Assembly (NCBI GenBank): GCA_036245525.1
Contig: BTPG01000003.1
Coordinates: forward strand, 136,373,582-136,437,581
Source: Semisulcospira habei
Lineage: Eukaryota; Mollusca; Gastropoda; Semisulcospiridae
DNA length: 64,000 nt
Direction: 5' to 3'
The notes below the pieces were generated by a model. It was not told where the DNA came from and made no database searches. It saw only the letters and a list, made by a program, of their open reading frames with translations. Position numbers and translations under genes: made by a program. Shown piece by piece: positions 33,890 to 44,627 of the stretch. Positions within the stretch are counted from its first letter, which is position 1, and each line of letters opens with the position of its first letter.

Positions 33890-34004
33890 GATGAGCTGAA
33901 TCACCCTGTCGTTGTTCTAAAGTCACTCATTAAGTAATTATGTTGCAAAATGCTAAAAATGTGCGGAGCCGCTCTTCAACTGTGTGACGTCGATCGTGAG
34001 CACC

Positions 34005-34017
34005 GCATGTGTGCTCA
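34005..34017. repeat. LINE target-site duplication, right
   Basis: GCATGTGTGCTCA, the second copy of the 13-bp duplication. It marks the 5' end of the LINE; sequence beyond it continues the interrupted host repeat. Confidence 0.9.
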
Positions 34018-34640
34018 TATATGTGTGTGTACTCATGCATGTGCCTGTGCTCATGCATGTCTGTGTGCTCGAGCATGCGTGTGTGCAAGGTTGTATGTGT
34101 GTGTGCTAGTATATTTATGTGTGCTTACGCATGCTCGTGTGTGTGTGTTGAGCACTACAGATAAAGGTATGTGCATATCGTCAATTACTGAGTAAAATCT
34201 GTGAAGTGCTGCCCATGATTCACATGCACGTTGTGTGTTTGCATCACAGTTACATTGGTGCAAACACACACATCATTAATTTTAGGAAATGCTCAATAAC
34301 CCCCCCCCCCCCCAATACACACACACTGGCCGGCAGACTGACACAACAGACATGCATATACCAATCTGACAATATTATTTGGGTTTGTTCGGTTTGAGTT
34401 TATTTAGGTAAAAAGACGGACACACAACCGAGACAGCAATGGCTGCGTACGAGTTTGAGTTGCACGCAGCTCGCTTTGCAAAACGAACCTGTTCACGAGT
34501 ATTCCGACAAACAATACATTTGCACAGTTCCGACAACATCATTATTTGACTTCTAAGTGTGTTTAATGTGTACAAATTATGCATACTCGGTAAACTCTTT
34601 TTTCAACGTGTTTTTAGCCCAGTTGGAAACTTAGGAAAAT

Positions 34641-35250
34641 GTTGGTTGTTATGGTGGACATATAGAGATAAATATGATCGCATTGTCAGTCTTTCCCCTT
34701 TAATTATTCACTTTCAACAAAAAATTAATTTTATAACCTGTTCCCACAGATCGTAAGTATGAAAAATATTTTATTCCTTTTGAAATTAAGTTTTCCTTTA
34801 ACAATAAGTGTTGGTTGTTATGGTGGACATAGTCAATTTAAATAAAAAAAACATGTCTTAGTTTGATTACCACTTTTTACTAAATAAAAAAGTTATTCAA
34901 TCATTGTCATTAGATAACAGAAATACAAATATGTTCCTGTCACTCAGTTTTACAGAGAAAAAAGTTTGTTGTCACACTGGACATACTATTGGACAAACAC
35001 ATGAAAATAATCTATCGACTAGTCCATTTTGGTAAAAAGGAAACTGTGAGAGATGCGAGTTTTCTAACAACAATGTCTTAATAGTGGAATCCCCAAAAAA
35101 ACTAATTTCCCATTATAGTGCGTTTTTTTTTTACTAAAAATGTCAGTTGTTCTCGCACAATGTTTTGTCAAAGGCTCATTTGTATCTGTGTCACCCCAAT
35201 TTGTTTAATTTCAAATGTACGTGGTAATCTTTTTCTGAAAATATCTGCAA
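34641..35250. other. AT-rich sequence, nothing recognised
   Basis: Intronic to the ATRIP-like gene. A stretch GTTGGTTGTTATGGTGGACAT occurs at 34,641 and again at 34,811. Confidence 0.35.
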
Positions 35251-35451
35251 ACAAGAAAGGCAAAACCCTTATGGCTCACGTGTATGGCCAATCTACATGT
35301 GTGACCTTGTGACAATAAGTAAAGGGATGGCTTCTGCACAAAAAAATCTATCTTTTCTCAAAATTCAATCAGTTTTCACACATCTGTCAAATCCCCATGA
35401 CCCTTAACCTTTGCGATGAGTCAACTAAATTAGAATACATTAGAAGGTCTT
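35251..35451 (+). repeat. Rep-1 copy B, first segment
   Basis: Starts ACAAGAAAGGCAAAACCCTT and includes GGCTCACGTGTATGG. The RTE-like LINE interrupts it after AGAAGGTCTT. Continues at 38,510. Confidence 0.75.
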
Positions 35452-35456
35452 CAAGT

Positions 35457-35488
35457 CCTCTCCAAGTCAGTTGAAATACTTGGAGAGG
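35457..35488 (+). other. 5' terminal hairpin of the RTE-like element
   Basis: CCTCTCCAAG and CTTGGAGAGG form a perfect 10-bp stem with a 12-nt loop, starting five bases inside the element. It could be an RNA structure of the 5' UTR. The other copy is 5' truncated, so conservation cannot be tested here. Confidence 0.6.
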
Positions 35489-35531
35489 AGACGGGCGCCG
35501 CCAAGTTCGCCTAAGCCCATTGAAAGGACTG

Positions 35532-38498
35532 ATGGACAAGCAACAGAATAAGAATAACATGCCGGATCGGTCGGGGCCCGGATCACCAACGACCGCGCAC
35601 CCCACTGGAGGTCTCCAGGGTGGGGGCGACAAGTGTGTTACTGGAACCAAACCCACCATCAAGCTGCCCACGCAAGGAATAACTATCGGAACTTGGAACG
35701 TTCGCACACTCTACCAGTGCGGCAAAGTGAAGGAACTCACCCACGAGTTGAAGCGCTATCGCTGGGACATTGTAGGACTTGCAGAAGTTCGATGGACAGG
35801 CTTCGGAGAAACAACAACAGATGAAGGCCATAAAATCTGGTTCAGCGGAAAAGAAACCAAGCACGAACATGGCGTAGCTTTTATCGTAAGGAAAGAGGTG
35901 GCTGGAACTGTCATCAGCTGCACCCCCGTGTCAAGCAGACTAATCTCCATCCGCATCTCCGCCCGACCGCACAACATCACTATCATTCAAGTATACGCTC
36001 CAACAGCAGATCATGATGATGAAGAATTAGAAGAATTTTACGAACAACTGGACAACATCATCAAGAAAACACCTAAGAAAGACATTCTGACTGTCCTCGG
36101 TGACTGGAATGCAAAGATCGGCCCTGACGCCTACCAGCAATGGGCAGGAACAGCTGGCAAGTTTGGCCTTGGAGAAACAAACGACAGAGGCCTGCGACTT
36201 TTAGAGTTCGCACAGAGTCACCGTCTCACCGTTGCTAATACCCTCCATCCACACAAGAAGTCAAGAACAGTGACATGGCAATCGCCAGGAGGCCTGGTCC
36301 ATAACCAGATTGACTTCATCTTGCTGCCTCGACGATTCAAATCCAGCGTTAACAAAGCACAAACGAGGTCCTTTCCTGGCGCTGATATTGGCAGCGACCA
36401 CAACCTCGTCCTTACTAGCCTCAAGTTGAAGCTGGCATTGAAACGAGATAGCAAGAGCCCTCGCATCAGATTCGACCTCCAGAAGCTAAAAGACCCGGAA
36501 GTAGAAGAGCTCTTCCAAGCCCAGGTGGGAGGCAGATTTGCAGCCTTGGCTACTTTGGACTGTGACGTAGACACCCTTGCTGGAAATATAAAAGAGGTGT
36601 TACTTTCTACAGCAGAAGAAGTGCTGGGGAAGCAGAGGAAGCGCAAACAGCCCTGGGTCTCCGATGACATCCTCGATCTCTGTGATGAGAGGAGAGCCTG
36701 GAAGAAAAAGAGAGGCCAAGACCTCACATCAGCAAACAAGTACAGACTTGTCAACAAGAAGATCAGGAAGAGGATGAAAGAAGCCAAAGAAGATTGGATT
36801 GAAGACCAGTGTTGTAGCGTGGAAGAGGGCATGGCAAACGGCAACAGCAAGAAGGCTTATGAAACGCTAAGGACCCTCACCAAGACTCAACAGCGAACAG
36901 CCACAGTCATCGAAGACAGCAGCGGCCAACTCCTTACGGAAAACACTGCTGTACTAAACAGATGGACTGAGTACTGCCGAGACTTGTATAACTACAAGGC
37001 TGAGCCAGACACCAGCATCCTCCAAAACAACCAGGCTGGGGCCAGGAAGTCTGAAGACCTGCCAGTGTTAGCTGAAGAGGTGGAAGCAGCCGTACGCGGC
37101 CTGAAGGGAGGAAAGTCTCCAGGTGTAGACAACGTACCTGCTGAACTGTTGAAACATGGAGGAGAAGTAACAACGAAGGTCCTCACTACACTCTGTCAAA
37201 AGATCTGGGAGCAAAAGAAATGGCCAGTAGAATGGACACAGTCTCTAGTGATCCCGCTCCCCAAGAAAGGAAACCTGAAACAGTGCCAGAACTAGGCTGG
37301 CTTCAGAGTTGGAAGAAGCACTGTAGAGCAGATTTTCAACTGCCGCGTCCTGATCGAGAAACATCTGCAGCATCAGCGCGAACTCTACCACAACTTCATT
37401 GATTTCAGGAAAGCATTTGATCGCGTCTGGCACGACGGACTCTGGCAAGTCATGAGATCGTTCAACATAGAGGAGGGACTGATCCAAATGATAGAAGCGC
37501 TTTACAAGAACGCCTGCAGCGCGGTTCTACTTAACAATCAGTCAGGCGAGTTCTTCAGGACGACGATCGGTGTCCGTCAAGGATGCCTGCTCTCTCCTGT
37601 CCTTTTCAACATATTCCTGGAGAAGATCATGCAGGAAACCCTCCACGACCACCATACTTCAATCTCTATTGGTGGCAGATCCCTGTGCAATCTTCGATTC
37701 GCAGACGACATTGACCTCATGGCAGGCAGCAATAGTGAGCTCCAAAACCTGACAGACAAACTTTCAAGTAGCGCAAGGTCTTATGGCATGGAGATCAGTA
37801 CGGATAAAAGCAAAGTGATGATCAACACCACAAGCGACAGCAGCAGCAACATTCACATGAATGGCCAGAAGCTAGAAGAGGTCAATAGCTTCAAGTACTT
37901 GGGAGCCACCCTGTCCAAAGACGGTAGTTGCATAGCAGAGATCCGTATCAGGATAGGTACAGCAACATCCGCAATGGCCAGGCTGGACAGGATATGGCGA
38001 AGTAACTCCATCAGCTTCACCATCAAGTACAGGCTTTACAAGTCCCTCGTAGTGTCTATTCTACTCTACGGCTGTGAGACTTGGACACTGCTTGCAGACT
38101 CAGAAAAGAAAATCCAGGCCTTTGAGAACAAGTGCCTGAGGAAGTTGCTCCGCATCTCGTACCGCGAGCACAAGACCAACGAATATGTACGGAGCATCGT
38201 CACTTCCCTGGTGGGCCCACATGAACCCCTTCTGGCAACCGTGAAACGGCGCAAGCTTGCTTGGTTTGGCCACGTGACCCGACACAACACCTTGTCCAAG
38301 ACTATCCTCCAAGGCACTCTCGAAGGAAGTCGTCGGCGAGGTCGTCAGAGAAAGAGTTGGGTCGCAAACATAAAAGAATGGACCGAACTCAAGATGCCAG
38401 ACTTGCTTGCCACCGCCCAAAATAGAACTCAGTGGAGAGCACTGTCTGTTGCTGCTGCCTTTCAGTCCCCCCAACGCCCAGTTCGGGCAAGGGACTGA
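35532..38498 (+). pseudogene. RTE endonuclease-RT with TAG at a 99-bp deletion
   Basis: The ATG at 35,532 (MDKQQNKNN) is the first in frame. The endonuclease shows IGTWNVRTLYQCGKVKEL, GLAEVRWTG, VLGDWNAKIG and SDHNLV. The RT begins about 37,060 (GGKSPGVDNVPAELLKHGG) and is open to QCQN, where TAG follows at 37,293-37,295. Compared with the copy at 2.8 kb, 99 bp (33 codons) of the RT fingers are missing exactly here. The deletion keeps the frame but creates the stop. Downstream the frame continues (AGFRVGRSTVEQ, DFRKAFDRVWHDG, GVRQGCLLSPVLFNIFL, FADDIDLMAGS) to the stop at 38,498. The endonuclease half is intact; the polymerase is not. Confidence 0.9.
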
Positions 38499-38509
38499 TG
38501 ATGATGATG

Positions 38510-38602
38510 AGAAGGTCTTATCATCATCAGCTACCTTTGTGCAAAATTGGATTGAAAATTTTGCAAAACTGTTGATAGTAACCACAATTCTACCAATAAT
38601 AT
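38510..38602 (+). repeat. Rep-1 copy B, second segment
   Basis: Sequence between the RTE-like and DIRS insertions (AGAAGGTCTTATCATCATCA onward), homologous to 47,205-47,260. It shows that the two retroelements hit one repeat independently. Confidence 0.7.
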
Positions 38603-38629
38603 GTATTTTTCTCTGAAATGTAAAAAATA

Positions 38630-38813
38630 CTTACCGATGGCATTACTATATGGAAGATACACTTAGCCTTACCAATTTCAACCTAAGCATTGTTGTGTAT
38701 AGCAACACAACCGGGGAAGCAACTCCAAGGAGTAGCATCAAAATCCCTGAGTAGTTCCCCTTCTGTCATACGAATACGTGAGCAGTGTAGTGTCACCAGT
38801 TTCGCTCTTAGCA
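38630..38813. repeat. DIRS copy 1 inverted terminal repeat, left
   Basis: Matches the reverse complement of 44,158-44,306 plus 44,577-44,620 over its whole length with about 15% mismatch. It supplies the empty-site sequence showing where the SINE entered the other terminus. Confidence 0.85.
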
Positions 38814-38850
38814 TACTGGTGGCAAGCGGGGCAGGTGGGAGGGCCCTCTG

Positions 38851-38955
38851 AGTAATGCCATCGGTAAGTATTTTTTCGAAAAAAATACATTTTAGAGAAA
38901 AATACATTTGTTTCCTCAAAAAACATTACCGATGGCATTAATTACTATATGGAAG
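38851..38955. repeat. DIRS copy 1 internal complementary region
   Basis: The first half is the reverse complement of the extreme left end (TACTTACCGATGGCATTACT and the adjoining TCTCT..AAATGTA block). The second half matches the complement of the extreme right end (TTTCCTCAAAAAACATTACC). The two ends are therefore joined here. In DIRS elements this region is thought to template completion and circularisation of the replication intermediate. Confidence 0.8.
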
Positions 38956-39048
38956 AATAACGAAAAGGAGGAGGGCACTGCCAACGCACCCCGCCACTGC
39001 GGGCGCTTTAGCAAAAAAAAGGCTGGGATCAACACCTCACAATTTCAG

Positions 39049-40184
39049 CTAAGCGTTACCTAAGGCGCATGGCGCCGGCAGGGAGTGTTGAGCTGCCGAG
39101 ATATCGCCCACCAGGGCCAGGTTGTCCCGCTGGCTCGCGAGGTCGCGTAGATAGAAGCAGGCAAAGGTGGACTCCACTCTCCATCCCACCGCGGCCACAA
39201 TGTCCCATACCGCGCAGTTGCGGTCAAAGGCGAGGCTGGTCGATACAGCTCTGACTTCATGCGAACGAATTTGCATCCGCTTGGCCCCTGTGGGGGAAGA
39301 GGTCCTCGTAAGCGAAGCGGATGACCCACCGCAACCACGAAGAGATAGTCTGCGCAGTAATGTCCGCTCTGCCACGATACAAGGGCAGGAATAGGCGGGA
39401 CCGGCCCCTCCGGAAAGGTTTTGTCCGGTGGAGGTATATCTTTAAGGCCCTGACTGGGTCCTGTTGGCAGGACTCCTGGGACTGGGAAACGCACGATAGA
39501 GGGCAGAGGATGATCACCTGCGCCCTGGCCGAGGGGAGCCTGTTTTTGGCGAGAAAGGCTGGGTTGGTGAGGAGCTGCACGTCCTGAACTGCAGTCAAGC
39601 CGGGTCTATGGAGAGAGCGTGTAGTTCGCTAACCCGCGCTGCCGTGGCTAGGGCAAGGAGAAAGCACGTCTTCCTGGTAACGTCCGCCAGCCGGGCGAGA
39701 GGCAGGGGCTCAAACCTCTCGGTGTTGAGCCACGTGAGCACCCAGGGGAGGTCCCAGCGGGAAACCAGCGAGCGCGGGACCGGTCGTTGGAGCTCAAAAT
39801 GGACAACAGGTCCAAAAGGTCCTTGCATGCGCCGGGGTCGCTCCGCCCCAAGTGTCGGCGATCATAGCCAGGTAGCCCCGAATGGTGATAGGCGCCAAGC
39901 GTTGTTCCCCAAACAGCTATAAGAAGAAATCGGCGAGGTGCGGCATCGTCAGCGCCGTGGGGGACAGGCACCGAGCCGTGCACCAGGACTGGAGGACGCG
40001 CCACTTTCCTTCATACACTCTGCGGCCTGCCGCATGCGAGAAAACTCGGGCCATGAGGGCTGACCGCACAACCGCCAGGCGTGTAAAGCGAGCCTCTCCG
40101 GGTACGGGTGGAAAAGGGCCTGCCGGGGCTGCTTCAAAATCGTGTGCGGCGACGGAAGCGCCACGGGAGGCTCCGTGGTAAGAC
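39049..40184 (-). pseudogene. DIRS copy 1 tyrosine recombinase
   Basis: A phage-integrase-type YR, present in at least three frames. Recognisable parts are LSPCLSPGWRTLPGRRAFSL, VRALKIYLHRTKPFRRGRSR then LFLPL, WLRWVIRFAYED, the HxxR box in RSHEVRAVSTSLAFDRN (about 39,250) and the tyrosine region GWRVESTFACFYLRDLA (about 39,160). YRs of DIRS elements integrate a circular double-stranded intermediate by strand exchange. Frameshifts make this copy non-functional, but the catalytic residues are still visible. Confidence 0.8.
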
Positions 40185-41837
40185 TTAACAGATCGGTTGT
40201 CCAATTCTTGGCCCAGTTGAACAGGGCGACCAGGAGGAGGAACGTTTTTGCAACCCTGGAGCTTCTGAATGATCTTGGGTATCAGAACCGTGGGAGGCGT
40301 AGGCCACGAGGCCGTCCCACACGAGGGGGTCCGGGATGGGAGACACAAAGACTGGCAGCTGGCGGTTCCATCTCGTCGTGAACAGGTCGATGGAGGGAGT
40401 CTCCCAGCGGGCACATATCATCTTGAAAATCTCCGGGTTGAGGGACCACTCGGTGTGGAGGGGCTGGCCCCGACGGGATAGGGAGTCCGTCAACACATTC
40501 AGGTGCCCTGGGATGTGGCGAGCCTTGATGGAGATCCCGCAGTCCCGGCACTAGAGCATCAACTGGTACAGGAGCACGCAAAGAGGCGGCGAGCGCGTCC
40601 CTCCCATCTTCTGGATGTACGAGACAACCATTGAGTTGTCGCACAGGACTAACACGTCTTGGTCCCGGAGCCGAGATTCCCAGTGACGGAGAGCCAAGCA
40701 GACCGCCTGCAGTTCCAGCCAATTGATGTGCTTGACTGCGAGGCTCTGAGGCCACTGACCCAAAACCGACGCAAAGCTCGGCAGGAGATGTGCGCCCATC
40801 CCGCGCGGCTGGCGTCTGTGCAGAGCAACAGCAGAGGCGGGGGCGAGTAAAGGGGGACACCAGTCCGGAGCCACGGCGGGTCCATCCAATGAAGGAGGCG
40901 AGTCCTGACCAGGGGGGAGACCAGGACCAAGGCAGTGAAGTCGCCTGAGGAGGGGCGCCAGTGCACCAGCAGATGGGGCTGTATTGGCCGGGAATAAAGC
41001 CTGCCAAGGGGCAAGAGATTCGCCGCTGCATTCAGGAGACCCAGAAGCTGGAGCCAAAACGGAGTCGGTATGGTACACGAGGTTGGCTAGGTACGTCAAC
41101 GTCTGGATGTGGGGCTCGGGTAACCACACGGTTTTGAGATCGGTCAGAAATTCCATGCCCAGGTGAACGAACCGGCAAGCCGGCGAGAGGTCTGACTTTA
41201 CCTTGTTGATCTGGAACCCGAGGGGCTGAAGGAGACCTAGCAGTGAATCCCTGTCCCTCTCGAGGGCGCAGGAGTCTTGGTTCTGGAGCAGGAGATCGTC
41301 CAAGTAGTTGGACGAGGGGCTGGAGGCCGACTGCCTGGCCCTGGCCATGACTGCGTCCATAAGTCTTGTAAAAAAACAGGGGCTGAGGTTGAGTCCGAAG
41401 AGGAGAGCGCGGAACTGAAAGACCTCTCCATTGAAGGCAAAGCGGAGGAAGCACCGCGACGACGGATGGATAGGGACATGGAAGTAGGCGTACGCGAGAT
41501 CGAGACTGATGGCAAAGTCCAGGGGCCGGACGGCGGCCCGCAGCACCCTCGTCGTCTCCATGTGGAAGGAGGGGGCCAAGATGAACCTGCTGAGAGCTGA
41601 GAGGTCGATGACTGGACGCCACCTGCCGCCCGGCTTCGGCACTACGAAAAGGTGGCTGTAGAAGGCTGGCGAATCGTGACGTGTAACCACCTCCGTGGCG
41701 GCCTTCTGAAGTAAGGCCGAGACCTCGTCCTGGAGGGCGGCTGCCCTGAGCGGGTCGACCGGGGCCTGCGTCCACAAGGGAGAGCGTCGGAGCGGAGGGG
41801 GTTCACGTAACGTCAGGCGCAGTCCGTCCGTGACCAC
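40185..41837 (-). pseudogene. DIRS copy 1 reverse transcriptase-RNase H
   Basis: RT motifs are clear: PGGRWRPVIDLSALSRFI, DLAYAYFHVPIHPSS, LLFGLNLSPCFFTRLMDAV and catalytic SNYLDDLLL (about 41,290-41,315). The RNase H follows, split by frameshifts: LCTDASRAGW in one frame, HINWLELQAVCLALRHWESR and VLCDNSMVVSYIQKMGG in another, then LTDSLSRRGQPLHTEWSL. The ending TDSLSR-x-x-x-x-x-TEW is a hallmark of DIRS-type RNase H. A stop lies between YQLML (40,551) and the rest. Confidence 0.85.
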
Positions 41838-41871
41838 AAAGTATCCAAGGGTTGTCCGGCAGCAGCGACCG

Positions 41872-43256
41872 CTACTCGTCGCTGTGCAGCGCCAGTCTCC
41901 CGCCGACCGGAGACCCTACCAGCGTGGAGACACTGGATTCGCCCGGGGCGCCGAGCACCTCGGGGCCAGGCGGGAGCAGACGTGGGCGGGGCCACGCGGG
42001 GGCGGCCGCACTGGGGCTGTCGACCAAAGCGGGAAGCGGTTCCGGGCGGGGTCCGTAGGGAGGGTCCGGGGAGCCACTGGGAGTGACCCCCAGTCCTGCG
42101 GCGGGGGGGGGGGGGGGGGGGGGGGGGGGGAAGCGACGGTGGTCTGCTCTAGGGGCGCTGGGCCACAGGTCCTTGGAGGATTTCTTCACCTGTCTCCACG
42201 TCGGACTGAAGAGATGGGGTCCCCTAACTGGGGCCTGGCGAAGCTGCGTCTTCACCAAGGGGGGTAAGCTGGGGCAACACTGAAGGAGGCTGTCTCGGTG
42301 CATGAGGTCGCAGTTGGCCGCACCCACTAAGGCGTTCGCCGAGGCGTGGTAAGCCGCCCGATTGCCCGCCGTGGCAATGGAGCGGATATCACGTAACTGG
42401 GAGTGACTGGAGCGTCCTGACTCGTTGGTGCAGCACACGATAGCCTGTGTCGCCAGCTCCAGAAAATGGGAACACGCCAGGGAATTCTGGATGCGAACCA
42501 CCATTGTGTCGAGGCCGGGGGGCATGTGCCGCCGAACTGTCGCCCTGCCACCTGTGAGTGCCTCAGCTTCCAGGTCAATGGCCGGGAGGGGGCAAAGGAA
42601 GAAGGGAGAGTGCCCGTTATACCAGCGCTGTCGAAAGGTAAGTTCGAAGTCCTCCAACCAGCGGAAGTCTGAGAAAAAGTGCTTGTCGCCAAGTCGTCCC
42701 TGAGCGAGGTGCGCGTTAAAGGCCTCCGCGATGTCCCGAAAACCAGGGGCTGTGGGAGCGACTTAGACTGCTTGGGCTGGAGGTGGGCATCAACGGGGGC
42801 TGAGGACTTCCGCTTGAGGGGCTGGGGGGGGGGCGGAGGGCACACGTCCTTCGGAAGGAAGCTCGAAAACAGTCTAGCCGCCTCGTACAAAGACACACAA
42901 ACGTCGGACCCGAGGGCACCACGGGCAGGAGGGAGGCCCGGGTGAGGGGAGTAGCCGAGGGACGACGAGTGAGGAGGGGAATGGGCTGACTCAGCACGTC
43001 CGGAAGAGTAAGAGCGGTCCCCAGGGAACCACAAGCTAATCACGTCCTCCACGGAGGCCGCCCCCGGGGGAACGCTCAGAGCAAGGGCAAGGTCCACCGG
43101 GGGCGAAGAGTGTGGCGAAGGGGTGCGGGAGGCAAGCAAGGAGGCGTCCCGGGGGTGAAAAAAGGCCGACGGGCGCCGGAGCGGGAGGGGGGGGGGGGGG
43201 TGGGGGGGTGTCGGGCCCAGCATGACATGAGCCCCCCCTAGTAAAATCAACCACAT
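41872..43256 (-). pseudogene. DIRS copy 1 gag-like ORF1 region
   Basis: Two overlapping frames carry a Pro/Ser-rich N-terminal part (LALALSVPPGAASVEDVISL, DVCVSLYEAARLFSSFLP, KRKSSAPVDAHLQPKQSKSL) and a C-terminal part (FRQRWYNGHSPFFLCPLP, LDTMVVRIQNSLACSHFLEL, GNRAAYHASANALVGAANC). The second part is the conserved module found upstream of RT in DIRS elements, with a homologue in copy 2 near 52.3 kb. The two frames imply a frameshift, and a 32-bp poly-G tract (42,100-42,131 on the plus strand) disrupts the end. Confidence 0.65.
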
Positions 43257-44157
43257 GAGAAGGAAAAACGCCTACCTGGGACCCAGTGTGTCTGGAGCGT
43301 GAGCGGCGATAGTCCCGCGAAGGCATACATAGCGACGCGGAAGTGGGAGTCCCGCCGGGAGCAATGAGGCGAGGAGCAGTGGCGCGGGCGGGAGAGGCGG
43401 TCCCTGGAGGCGTGGGGTCGCACCGTGGAGGCAACAGAAGGGTCTACGGGAGGGGACCGCGCAGCCGCCGGGCCCCAGGAGGCCAAGGAGGATGGGCGAG
43501 CCCGCCAAGCGTCCAAGGGAGAGGGCGACCAAAGACGGCGTGTCACTGTCCTCGTAACGGTCAAGGGCAGCCCTGCGGAGAAGGGAACAGAAAGAAATGG
43601 TGTGTACTCACATGTGTGCCCACTGCCGCCACTGGGTCGCGTTGCCGCTATGCGCTGGGGGGGGGGGGGGCCTGAATGTCCCGCGGGGAGGGACGTCACC
43701 AAGCTCCGTTGCCCACGAACTGTCACAGAGAGTGGGGGGAGCGTCGCGGGCGAGACTGGGCGCGAAGATGGTGGCTGGGCTGAGCGGGCCATGGACACTA
43801 TGATATCAGACAGTGCACGCCGATGGCCGGTGATGGCAGAAGGCGTAGTAGCAGCGTGGGTGTTCCTGACGGTCAGACTACCCAGCTGCGCGCGTGGGTC
43901 CTAGGGGGCAGCAGATCGTTCCCTGCAGTAAAAACCCCATAACTGTGACCACTGAAGTTCCCTCTAGGGGGCACACACGTCGCACGTCCGGGAAAAGGAG
44001 CAGCCGGAACACGGGAGTGCGTGTCGGAGGGCCACTGAAAGTCCCGACACCGCCGGCACGTCTGAACTTGTATACTCGTCACGTCAAGAGACCGGTAGGA
44101 AAACAAAAAGTCAGCACGAAGCAAAGAGTCGTAGGCTGAAGGCAACCTGCTGGCAGG

Positions 44158-44620
44158 AAGCTAAGCGCGAAACTGGAGATATTACACTGCTCATGTACCT
44201 GTATGACGGAAGGGGGACTACTCAGGGATTTTGATGCAACTCCCTGGAGTTGCTCCCCCGTTGTGTTGCTATACACAACAACGCTTAGGCTGAAATTGGT
44301 AAGGCTAATAATAACAATAATACCGTTATTATATAGGCGCTTTTTCTCAATTGTTTGGCGAATCGACTCGAAGCGCCGCGAACTGAAACCCAACACGCAC
44401 ACTCACGAAACAGACACGGATTTATGCCATTTAAGACAAACACAGTACAAAAGACGAAGGGCCAGTTCAGCTACTGAAGTTACAGAGATTTTTGATCGCT
44501 TGGAATTGAAATTTGTAAAGTGGCCTGAAACCGATACCAAAGTGTGTGTGGGGGTGGGGGTGGGGGGGTGGGGTGTAAGTGTATCTTCTATATAGTAAAT
44601 CCATTGGTAATGTTTTTTGA
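44158..44620. repeat. DIRS copy 1 inverted terminal repeat, right, with SINE
   Basis: Inverse complement of 38,630-38,813. It is continuous except for 44,307-44,576, which is a SINE. Confidence 0.85.
44307..44576 (-). mobile_element. 5'-truncated SINE copy in the DIRS terminus
   Basis: The 3' 265 bp of the SINE at 55.4 kb in opposite orientation, with an AAT-rich tail at 44,307-44,330. The uninterrupted left DIRS terminus reads AAGGCT then AAGTGTATC, exactly the two flanks here. Confidence 0.8.
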
Positions 44621-44627
44621 GGAAACA

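Larger units (their letters stand above)
29179..34004 (-). mobile_element. Complete CR1/L2-group LINE with 2A motif
   Basis: A full-length non-LTR retrotransposon of 4,826 bp on the minus strand. It has about 115 bp of 5' UTR (34,004-33,890), ORF1, ORF2, about 190 bp of 3' UTR and a (TTA)n tail at 29,179-29,213. It is bounded by a perfect 13-bp target duplication, GCATGTGTGCTCA, at 29,166-29,178 and 34,005-34,017. Both ORFs are open, so this is a young and potentially autonomous copy. It interrupts a repeat whose uninterrupted relative lies near 24.8 kb. Endonuclease plus RT without RNase H, and a microsatellite 3' tail, point to the CR1/L2/Rex1 assemblage; the exact clade is not resolved here. 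Confidence 0.93.
26222..34640. repeat. Rep-2 copy B, with three later changes
   Basis: Homologous to copy A but split by a TIR transposon (26,466-27,573), a fold-back duplication (27,946-28,900) and the complete LINE (29,179-34,004). Sequence after 34,018 rejoins copy A near 24,870. AT-rich sequence after about 34,640 is not shared. Confidence 0.65.
35452..38509 (+). mobile_element. Full-length RTE-like LINE, inactivated
   Basis: A 3,058-bp single-ORF non-LTR retrotransposon with a short 5' UTR, no real 3' UTR and a (TGA)n tail. It is flanked by AGAAGGTCTT (35,442-35,451 and 38,510-38,519), a 10-bp target duplication. The 5' end carries a perfect 10-bp-stem hairpin (35,457-35,488). It inserted in a Rep-1 repeat whose sequence resumes at 38,510. 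The single APE-RT ORF and short repetitive tail fit the RTE superfamily. Confidence 0.9.
38603..44627 (-). mobile_element. DIRS-type retrotransposon, copy 1
   Basis: A tyrosine-recombinase retrotransposon of about 6.0 kb on the minus strand. It shows a gag-like ORF, RT/RNase H and YR in DIRS order. Inverted terminal repeats lie at 38,630-38,813 and 44,158-44,620, the latter interrupted by a SINE. An internal complementary region lies at 38,851-38,955. It interrupts the Rep-1 repeat with no obvious target duplication, as expected for YR-mediated integration. Several frameshifts in RNase H and YR make it inactive. Confidence 0.88.

Noticed and set aside
32899..33904. GTG codons as starts of LINE ORF1 and ORF2
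   Set aside because: Nuclear animal genes rarely start at GTG. The first ATGs (33,889 and 32,788) are preferred, with readthrough noted as an alternative for ORF2.
42083..42283. Gly-rich frame around a poly-G tract
   Set aside because: It is on the opposite strand to the DIRS gag region and is due to the homopolymer.
43247..43904. Plus- and minus-strand frames at the 5' end of DIRS copy 1
   Set aside because: High GC yields long open frames in several phases. Only the gag-like region downstream has a counterpart in copy 2.
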